From a bacterium (lineage in GTDB: Bacteria > UBA9089 > UBA9088): 10,299 nucleotides of DNA. The stretch spans positions 1 through 10,299 of the forward strand of contig JBFLYE010000041.1 of assembly GCA_040756715.1 (NCBI GenBank). The letters run 5' to 3'. The notes beneath the pieces are model-generated. The model ran no database searches, was not told where the DNA came from, and worked only from the letters and a program-made list of their open reading frames with translations. This document shows positions 5,158 to 10,299 of this stretch, one piece after another. The position numbers and the translations under genes were made by a program. Positions within the stretch are counted from its first letter, which is position 1, and each line of letters starts with the position of its first letter.

Positions 5158-6613
5158 AATATTCATCATCGCAAACCGAATAAGATGGTTTGTTCTTATT
5201 TTAACCATCCTTGTCCTTCAGATAAAATACCCCGATTGGACAAATAAACCAAACCTTTTCCTCTCCATCATTCTCCTTACCATATATAACATTATAGCAA
5301 GAATCCTTATCTTAAAGAAAGAATGGGAAAATATAGCTTATGCTGAAAGCACCCTGGATGTAGTTTTTATAAGCTCTATTATCTTAGGAACTGGGACAAC
5401 AAAAAGCCCATTTTTTCTCTTCTTTCTATTTCCTATTATCTTTTCAGCTTGCTACTATAGACCAACCACATCCTTTGGCCTTACCTTTGGAATATCCCTC
5501 CTTTATCTTTTAATCTTTCTTTTAAACAAGGGAGAATGGGTCTTTTTTCTTATAAGAATTCCTATATTCTTTGGAATCTGGACAATCTCGTCCTATATTG
5601 CCAAAGAACTAAGATTTGCCCAGAGAGAGGTTGAATATGAAACAAGAAGGGCAGCAATGTTACAGGAAGAGATGCGTAAAAGGCAGGAAAGGATTGAGGA
5701 AGAAAGAAAAGAGCTTGAACAACTCTATAATATTTCCTTAAAAGTAGATAGAACCCAAAATCTAGGAGAAGCATTTTCTTCCATAATCTCTGCCTTTTCT
5801 TCATACCTTAAGACAGAGATTAGTCTTATTGCGAGAAAAGAAAAAGGAAGGCTTAGGGTGATTGCGGGTGATAACCTTATTGGAGAATCTGAAAAGACAA
5901 GGGAGTGTATGAATGAGATAATGGAAAGTGGAAAGCCTTTGGTTTTGGGAAATATTGGCAGGGAGAAAAGAGAATCCCTTATCCCATATCAAAGAATGGG
6001 GATTGTCTCCCTTATTATCTTTCCCCTTATTATAAAAGGAGAAAGGATTGGTGTTTTAATGGGAGGGTGGAAGAAAGAAAGAAAATTTAGCCCTGAAGAA
6101 CAAAGGTTCTCAACAATCATAGCCAGCATAACCTCCTTGATTATAGAAAACTTTAATCTTTCAGGAGAGATAGAGAGGCTTCTTATCGTAGATAAAGTAA
6201 CCAGCCTCTTTAACTACTATTATTTTGAAGAGGCAATAAGAAGGGAGATAGAGAGGGCAAGGATGCTTAATGATCTATTCTCTGTTTTAATTGTTAAAAT
6301 AGAGGGTGAAATAAAAGATCCCTCTCTTTTAGAAAGGCTCGGGCTTGTCCTTAATTTCCAAACCAGAAAGGAAGACCTTGTGGCAATGAAGGATGAGAAA
6401 TTCTATCTCCTTGTCCATAGAATAGGCCAAAAAGAGGCTTTTGCTGTTTCTAATAGGATAAGAAGAGAGGTTTTAAGACAGATAAATATTCCAATAATTA
6501 TTGGGAGTGCAAGCTTTCACAGCTCTATAATAAACCATACAGAGCTTCTTTCTAATGCTTTCTCTGCATTAAAAGAAGCCGAACTTAAAGAAAGTAGAAT
6601 TGTTACTAAATAA
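5129..6613 (+). CDS. Membrane-GAF protein with degenerate GGDEF domain, paralogue of the upstream gene
   Basis: A tandem paralogue of the preceding gene, overlapping it by 29 nt. In 494 residues it has the same membrane module (about 18-160; shared patterns YAES..D, SPFF.FF.FPIIFSACYY.P and GISLLYLLI), a longer charged coiled coil (about 165-205, many E/R/K), a GAF-like domain (about 210-345) and a GGDEF remnant (about 355-490). The remnant keeps DKVTSLFNYYYFEEAI, but the metal-binding DxDxFK block has become VKIEGEIKD, the N/D-G-H region is deleted and the signature is KDEKF (421-425). It cannot be an active cyclase. RKED (413-416) resembles an RxxD inhibitory site, so c-di-GMP binding is conceivable (inference). 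TTG 5120, with AGGAGG 11 nt upstream, is an alternative start; ATG 5129 aligns with the paralogue. It probably acts as a partner or receptor. Confidence 0.83.
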   Translation: MEKIIKFPSRIFIIANRIRWFVLILTILVLQIKYPDWTNKPNLFLSIILLTIYNIIARILILKKEWENIAYAESTLDVVFISSIILGTGTTKSPFFLFFLFPIIFSACYYRPTTSFGLTFGISLLYLLIFLLNKGEWVFFLIRIPIFFGIWTISSYIAKELRFAQREVEYETRRAAMLQEEMRKRQERIEEERKELEQLYNISLKVDRTQNLGEAFSSIISAFSSYLKTEISLIARKEKGRLRVIAGDNLIGESEKTRECMNEIMESGKPLVLGNIGREKRESLIPYQRMGIVSLIIFPLIIKGERIGVLMGGWKKERKFSPEEQRFSTIIASITSLIIENFNLSGEIERLLIVDKVTSLFNYYYFEEAIRREIERARMLNDLFSVLIVKIEGEIKDPSLLERLGLVLNFQTRKEDLVAMKDEKFYLLVHRIGQKEAFAVSNRIRREVLRQINIPIIIGSASFHSSIINHTELLSNAFSALKEAELKESRIVTK

Positions 6614-7304
6614 GATTGGAAGAAGTATCCATCGCTTTGAGACAATTGGCTCTACACAGGATTTAGCAAGAAGCCTTATTTTATCAGGGGCAAATGATGG
6701 AGAGGTGGTTATTTCGGAAATTCAATCCTCTGGAAGGGGAAGGAGGGGAGATGAATGGGTTTCTCCTAAGGGAGGTCTTTGGTTTTCTATCATTTTATTC
6801 CCATACAACCTAAATGTAGATAGCCTTCCTTTATTTTCTTTAGGGATTTCCTTTGCAATAAGTGAGGCAATAAAGCAAGAGACAGGGCTTTTTTGCTTTA
6901 CCAAATGGCCAAATGATTTGTATGTTAAGGAAAAGAAAATAGGGGGTATCCTTATTGAATCAGATATATCATTAAATCGGGTAAATTGGTTAATTGTGGG
7001 AATCGGGATAAATGTAAATATAGATAAAGGGCTCCTTCCGGAAAATGCAACATCCATAAAGGAGGAATTAAAAAAAGGGGTCTCTCTTGAGGCTCTATTT
7101 TTTTCTATACTAAATGGTATAGATGAAATTTATACAAATATTGACGGGATTTTAGACCTTCTCCCAATGATAAAGGAGAGATGTATTACAATAGGAAAAG
7201 AGGTGCAATTTGAAAATATCTCTGGAAGGGCGATTGATATAGATCTGCAAGGAAGGCTTATTATCAAAACAAAAGAGGGAAAAACTGTATATAATGAATT
7301 TTAA
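6600..7304 (+). CDS. birA: Biotin-[acetyl-CoA-carboxylase] ligase, monofunctional
   Basis: Activates biotin with ATP and attaches it to the lysine of biotin carboxyl carrier domains in the cytoplasm. The 234-residue product consists of the catalytic and C-terminal SH3-like domains only. There is no N-terminal winged helix, so unlike E. coli BirA it should not repress biotin genes. Motifs: ETIGSTQD (14-21), SSGRGRRGDEW (43-53, the biotinyl-AMP loop), KWPNDL (102-107), KKIGGILIE (112-120) and GIGINVN (134-140); the C-terminal barrel covers about 200-234. The TTG start at 6600 overlaps the previous gene by 14 nt. No ATG, GTG or TTG lies in frame between it and the catalytic core, so this start is almost forced. 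It belongs to the GGDEF operon and overlaps coaX by 11 nt. Confidence 0.93.
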   Translation: MLLNKIGRSIHRFETIGSTQDLARSLILSGANDGEVVISEIQSSGRGRRGDEWVSPKGGLWFSIILFPYNLNVDSLPLFSLGISFAISEAIKQETGLFCFTKWPNDLYVKEKKIGGILIESDISLNRVNWLIVGIGINVNIDKGLLPENATSIKEELKKGVSLEALFFSILNGIDEIYTNIDGILDLLPMIKERCITIGKEVQFENISGRAIDIDLQGRLIIKTKEGKTVYNEF

Positions 7305-8034
7305 ACTAGGAGAAATAAACAGAGAGAAAAAATTATTTCTTGCGATTGATATTGGAAATACAAAGACAAAGTTTGCCTTGTTTTTAGGCGACAAAATCGT
7401 CTTTAAAGATAGTATTCCAACTGGTATAGCTTCCTCCTTGTTTGAAAAAATAAGAGAAAAACCCTCTGAAATCTGTATAGCCTCGGTTGTTCCCAAGGTA
7501 AATCCTGAAATTTTAGACAGGGCAAAAACCCTTGGGATTACTCCTAGATTTGTCTCATACGATAAGATAAAGACAAGCATTAAGAACCCAGAAAAAATAG
7601 GTCAGGATAGAATTGCAAATGTCCTAGCTGCATTAGATCAATACAAACCTCCCATCATCATTGTTGATTTAGGAACCGCAACGGTCTTTGATTGCATAAA
7701 TAAAGATTCCATATATATCGGTGGTGCTATCCTTCCTGGAATTGAGATATCAATTTCTTCTTTGTTCAAAAGATGTGCCCTTCTTTCTCCTGTTGAGATT
7801 AAAGAGCCAAAATCGCTTATTGGAGATGATACAAAATCTGCTATACAATCTGGTATATTTTATGGAGCTATTGAGCAGATAGATGGGATGACAAGAAGGA
7901 TAAAAAAAAGGATAAAGGGAGCAATGGTTATTGGAACGGGCGGAATAGACTTTTTTCTCCCACATCTAAAAGGGATTGATCTAATAGACTCCGACCTTAC
8001 CCTCAAGGGAATAAGGCAATATGCATTATCCTAA
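7294..8034 (+). CDS. coaX: Type III pantothenate kinase
   Basis: Phosphorylates pantothenate, the first step of coenzyme A synthesis. Type III enzymes belong to the ASKHA fold, need a monovalent cation and resist CoA feedback. The 246-residue product has normal length. Visible motifs are AIDIGNTKTKFALF (17-30, phosphate loop with D19), GQDR (103-106, with the presumed catalytic Asp105), VDLGTATVFD (124-133), GGAILPGIE (143-151), IGDDTKSAIQSG (176-187) and GTGG (214-217). About ten residues precede the usual family start, but no in-frame start codon lies closer, so ATG 7294 (11-nt overlap with birA) is kept. A birA-coaX neighbourhood is common in bacteria and fits the family well. It ends 19 bp from the convergent hisD stop. 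Confidence 0.95.
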   Translation: MNFKLGEINREKKLFLAIDIGNTKTKFALFLGDKIVFKDSIPTGIASSLFEKIREKPSEICIASVVPKVNPEILDRAKTLGITPRFVSYDKIKTSIKNPEKIGQDRIANVLAALDQYKPPIIIVDLGTATVFDCINKDSIYIGGAILPGIEISISSLFKRCALLSPVEIKEPKSLIGDDTKSAIQSGIFYGAIEQIDGMTRRIKKRIKGAMVIGTGGIDFFLPHLKGIDLIDSDLTLKGIRQYALS

Positions 8035-8060
8035 AAATCAAAAGGTTATTTCTTTAGGAT
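8028..8060. terminator. Possible weak bidirectional stem-loop at the coaX/hisD convergence
   Basis: ATCCTAAA (8028-8035) is repeated inverted as TTTAGGAT (8053-8060) around a 17-nt loop. The arms contain both stop codons. The stem is short and AT-rich and no T-run follows on either strand, so it is at best a weak terminator and may be coincidence of two similar gene ends. Confidence 0.2.
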
Positions 8061-9256
8061 TTACATCTCTTTTCTATACTTTCTTTGTGCTTTATAAGGC
8101 CCTCAATTTCTGCCAATCTGATAGCATCCTTATCCTCTAATACCCCATCTTTGATATAGGAGATAAGGGAAATCCTCTTTTGAAATGTGGATACAGAAAG
8201 CCCTGAGAAAAACCTCGCACTTTGTAAGGTTGGAAGGACATGGGAAGGTCCTGCAATATAATCACCCAGGGCAACAGGGGAATATTGGCCAAGGAATATA
8301 GCACCTGCATTTTCAATTTTCTCTAAAAGTCTCTCTGGCTCTTTTGTATAAAGACAAAGGTGCTCAGGAGAAAATAGATTGGAAAGATAGCAAGCCTCAT
8401 TTAGATTTTTTGTAATTATTATTGTTGCCTTATTGCCTACATTTTTTTCAACCTCCCTTGCAAGGGTTTTTGAGCTTGTTATCAATATAGAAAATCCGCC
8501 AGTTGCATGTTCTGCCTGGGCAAGGAGGTCAAGGCTTACAAATTCTGGATTGCAAGTATAATCTGCAATTATTAAAATTTCTGATGGACCTGCCAGAAGG
8601 TCAATTCCCACATCACCAAAAACAAGCCTCTTTGCAGAGGTTACATAGATATTTCCAGGTCCTGCTATTAAATCAACCCCCTTTATCGTCTCTGTTCCAT
8701 AAGCAAAGCCTGCAATTGCCTGGGCTCCTCCCATTTGATAAACCTCATTGATTTTAAGGAGATAGCATATTCCAAGGATATAGGGGTTTATTGGTGGAGG
8801 AGAAGCTACAGCAATCTCAGAAACACCTGCTATCTTTGCTGGAATTGCTGTCATAAGGAGGGTTGAGACAAGGGGAAATTTGCCTCCTGGGATGTATAAA
8901 CCTACCCTTTTTATAGGCTTTATGATTTCACCCATTATCTTTCCCTTTTCTGTTTTCTTCCAGGTTTTCCTCAATTGCCTTTTATGAAAGGTGCTAATGT
9001 TTTTAATCGCCTTCTTTATAGCTTCTATATCATCCCTTTTTATATCCTTGTAGGCAAGAAAAATCTCCCTTTCATTCACCCTTAAAGAGGAAAGGGAGAT
9101 TTTATCAAATTTTTTTGTAAATTTTAAAACAGAAGAATCGCCACCTTTTTTTACCGATAAGATAATTTCCCTTGTTTTTTCTATAATCTTCTCATCAAGA
9201 CCCCTATTTTTTATCTCTCCTATGCTCTTTCTATCCTCTGGATACCTTAATATCAT
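8054..9256 (-). CDS. hisD: Histidinol dehydrogenase
   Basis: Zinc enzyme catalysing the last two oxidations of histidine synthesis, L-histidinol to L-histidinal to L-histidine with two NAD+. It has 400 residues, against about 430 in E. coli, with a slightly shorter N-terminus. Zinc ligands by family alignment are Q247 and H250 (LLAQAEHATGG), D332 (GDYIAGPSH) and H390 (EGLIKH). The catalytic pair is E298-H299 (SPEHL), with H339 in GPSHVLPT. The NAD/substrate regions YIPGGKFPLVST (121-132), GPGNIYVTSAKR (199-210) and DLLAGPSEI (219-227) are intact. The ATG (9256-9254) overlaps the stop of the PIN-TRAM gene as ATGA, indicating translational coupling. No other his gene is in the window, so histidine synthesis, if complete, is encoded elsewhere. 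Confidence 0.96.
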   Translation of the reverse strand: MILRYPEDRKSIGEIKNRGLDEKIIEKTREIILSVKKGGDSSVLKFTKKFDKISLSSLRVNEREIFLAYKDIKRDDIEAIKKAIKNISTFHKRQLRKTWKKTEKGKIMGEIIKPIKRVGLYIPGGKFPLVSTLLMTAIPAKIAGVSEIAVASPPPINPYILGICYLLKINEVYQMGGAQAIAGFAYGTETIKGVDLIAGPGNIYVTSAKRLVFGDVGIDLLAGPSEILIIADYTCNPEFVSLDLLAQAEHATGGFSILITSSKTLAREVEKNVGNKATIIITKNLNEACYLSNLFSPEHLCLYTKEPERLLEKIENAGAIFLGQYSPVALGDYIAGPSHVLPTLQSARFFSGLSVSTFQKRISLISYIKDGVLEDKDAIRLAEIEGLIKHKESIEKRCKS

Positions 9257-10179
9257 TTAGATACTTTGGTAAATATTATCCTTCCTGTTGGACTTTGAAG
9301 GACATTGGACACCTCTGCCTTTATTTTTTTCCCAAGATAATCCGAACCATCTTCAATAATAACCATTGTTCCATCCTCAAGATAGCCTAACCCTTGGCCA
9401 AAATCCTTGCCCTCCTTTACAACCTGGATGGAAAATACCTCTCCTGGAAGAATAATGGGTTTTAATGCTTGAATAAGGTCATTGATATTTAGGATAGAGA
9501 TTCCTTCTATTTGGGCTACCTTACTAAGATTGTAATCACAGGTTAATATTACCCCCCCTATCTTCTTTGCCAGAATTATAAGCTTTCTGTCAACCTCCTT
9601 TGCCTCTCCTATTGGGTCTTCCTCTATTATATGGATTGCTGTTTCCTTCTTGAGCTTTTTTAAAACCTCAAAACCCCTCCTCCCCCTATTTCTTTTTAAG
9701 GGATCGGATAAATCTGCAATTGCTTGGAGCTCATTCAGGACAAACCTTGGAAGGACAATTTCTCCCTCTAAAAATCCAGCCTTTATAACATCAACAATCC
9801 TTCCATCAATAATGATGCTTGTATCTAAAACCTTCTTTCTTTCCCCCTTCTTCTTAAATAATTCTAAAACCTCCTGGTATCTTTCATAACCTAAGCTTGC
9901 TCCTAGAAATCCTGACGCAATTGATATTCCAAGTATTAGAAGAGGGTCTTTGATAAAAGAAGAACCTATGCTTGCCACCAAAAGCCCTATTATTAGCCAT
10001 AAGCATAATATAAAAAAGGTTTTAGGTTTTATCCTTCTTAAAAGAAACTCACATCCTATAAATCCTCCTCCTATGCCTATTCCGATTAATATTCCTATAG
10101 GAGGAGAACCTATCCTTATTCCTGCTAAATATCCCAAGAAAGAGGCAAGAAGGAGAAAAATCATTCTTATTTTTAACAT
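9253..10179 (-). CDS. Membrane-anchored PIN-TRAM protein (YacL-like)
   Basis: Resembles B. subtilis YacL: an N-terminal membrane part, a PIN nuclease domain and a C-terminal TRAM RNA-binding domain. It has 308 residues, shorter than YacL at about 366. Four glycine-rich hydrophobic segments lie at about 5-22, 28-48, 55-75 and 80-96. The PIN domain (about 115-235) starts KVLDTSIIIDGRI and shows the four expected acidic residues D119, E150 (VLNEL), D197 (EVDRKLI) and D215 (LTCDYN); the basic run KRNRGRRG (162-169) is typical. The TRAM domain is about 240-303 (GEVFSIQVVKEGKDFGQGLGYL). A metal-dependent RNase role at the membrane is inferred from the domains; the cellular target is unknown. ATG 10179 has AAAAGGAGG (10190-10198) ten bases upstream. 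First gene of a two-gene unit with hisD. Confidence 0.92.
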   Translation of the reverse strand: MLKIRMIFLLLASFLGYLAGIRIGSPPIGILIGIGIGGGFIGCEFLLRRIKPKTFFILCLWLIIGLLVASIGSSFIKDPLLILGISIASGFLGASLGYERYQEVLELFKKKGERKKVLDTSIIIDGRIVDVIKAGFLEGEIVLPRFVLNELQAIADLSDPLKRNRGRRGFEVLKKLKKETAIHIIEEDPIGEAKEVDRKLIILAKKIGGVILTCDYNLSKVAQIEGISILNINDLIQALKPIILPGEVFSIQVVKEGKDFGQGLGYLEDGTMVIIEDGSDYLGKKIKAEVSNVLQSPTGRIIFTKVSK

Positions 10180-10203
10180 TTCTCCTTAACCTCCTTTTAA
10201 AAA

Positions 10204-10232
10204 TTTATAGTTAATTCCATAACGCTTTACAA
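10204..10232 (-). promoter_or_regulatory. Promoter of the PIN-TRAM-hisD operon
   Basis: Minus strand: -35 TTGTAA (10232-10227, 4 of 6), a 17-bp spacer and -10 TATAAA (10209-10204, 5 of 6). The start near 10197 gives a leader of about 18 nt that begins almost at the AAAAGGAGG ribosome site (10198-10190). A second purine box, AAGGAG (10187-10182), lies only 2 nt from the ATG and is too close to be the main site. Confidence 0.6.
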
Positions 10233-10276
10233 AATGTATGTGTTTAGATAATCTTAAGGAAAACTTTATAAAATTA

Positions 10277-10299
10277 TGAATTTTGAATGTTGAATTTTG
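10277..10299. repeat. Short direct repeat TGAATTTTG at the right edge
   Basis: TGAATTTTG occurs at 10277-10285 and 10291-10299, separated by AATGT, in otherwise gene-free AT-rich DNA upstream of the PIN-TRAM promoter. It may be the beginning of another simple tandem array continuing beyond the window, similar in style to the 7- and 8-bp repeats at the left edge. Confidence 0.45.

Noticed and set aside
7152-7580. 142-codon minus-strand frame across the birA/coaX junction
   Set aside because: Lies antisense to two well-supported overlapping genes with intact motifs and has no recognisable domain.
8035-8053. Small gene or strong terminator between coaX and hisD
   Set aside because: Only 19 bp separate the stops. 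The inverted repeat is short and AT-rich without a T-run, so it is listed only as a weak candidate.
10200-10299. Divergent gene start or RNA gene at the right edge
   Set aside because: No open frame of note, no conserved structured RNA motif and no plus-strand ribosome site; only a minus-strand promoter and a short direct repeat are visible.

Overview
The window is about 10.3 kb of low-GC bacterial DNA (by eye well under 45 % GC; Arg mostly AGA/AGG). Genes are densely packed, and most neighbours overlap by 4 to about 30 nt. Gene content (class III pantothenate kinase, stand-alone biotin ligase, YacL-like PIN-TRAM protein, HisD, an MNT/HEPN pair, membrane-GAF-GGDEF proteins) and short 7- and 8-bp tandem repeats between genes fit an uncultivated, probably anaerobic candidate-phylum bacterium. 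That placement is an impression, not a phylogenetic result.

Left operon (minus strand, 3431 down to the left edge): a strong promoter at 3462-3490 precedes an LsrF-like class I aldolase. It is followed by an MNT nucleotidyltransferase, a HEPN protein, a zinc medium-chain dehydrogenase, pyrroline-5-carboxylate reductase (proC) and the beginning of an exported or membrane-anchored protein that runs off the window. Successive genes overlap by 8, 4, 4 (once a HEPN frameshift is corrected), 4 and 4 nt. The HEPN gene carries a frameshift at about 2063; its native C-terminus is still readable in the next frame. The last, partial gene seems to start at an ATGA overlap with proC and to read through two tandem-repeat blocks before its signal-peptide-like segment.

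Central operon (plus strand, 3568-8034): a divergent promoter at 3526-3555 drives two tandem paralogous membrane-GAF-GGDEF proteins. The first has a variant GEEEF active-site motif with an intact RxxD inhibitory site. The second has lost the catalytic motifs. Both share a membrane module with a TGG/TGT..SPF loop like the quinone-sensing segment of RegB/PrrB kinases. Downstream and overlapping are a biotin protein ligase without a DNA-binding domain and coaX, so a signalling pair is coupled to two cofactor genes (biotinylation and CoA synthesis).

Right operon (minus strand, 10179-8054): a promoter at 10204-10232 and a good ribosome binding site precede a membrane-anchored PIN-TRAM protein (YacL type), which overlaps hisD by 4 nt. 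hisD converges on coaX with only 19 bp between the stop codons.

No rRNA, tRNA, CRISPR array, insertion sequence or riboswitch was recognised. The points most worth checking are the HEPN frameshift, the repeat-derived N-terminus of the left-edge gene, and the duplicated diguanylate-cyclase-like pair.
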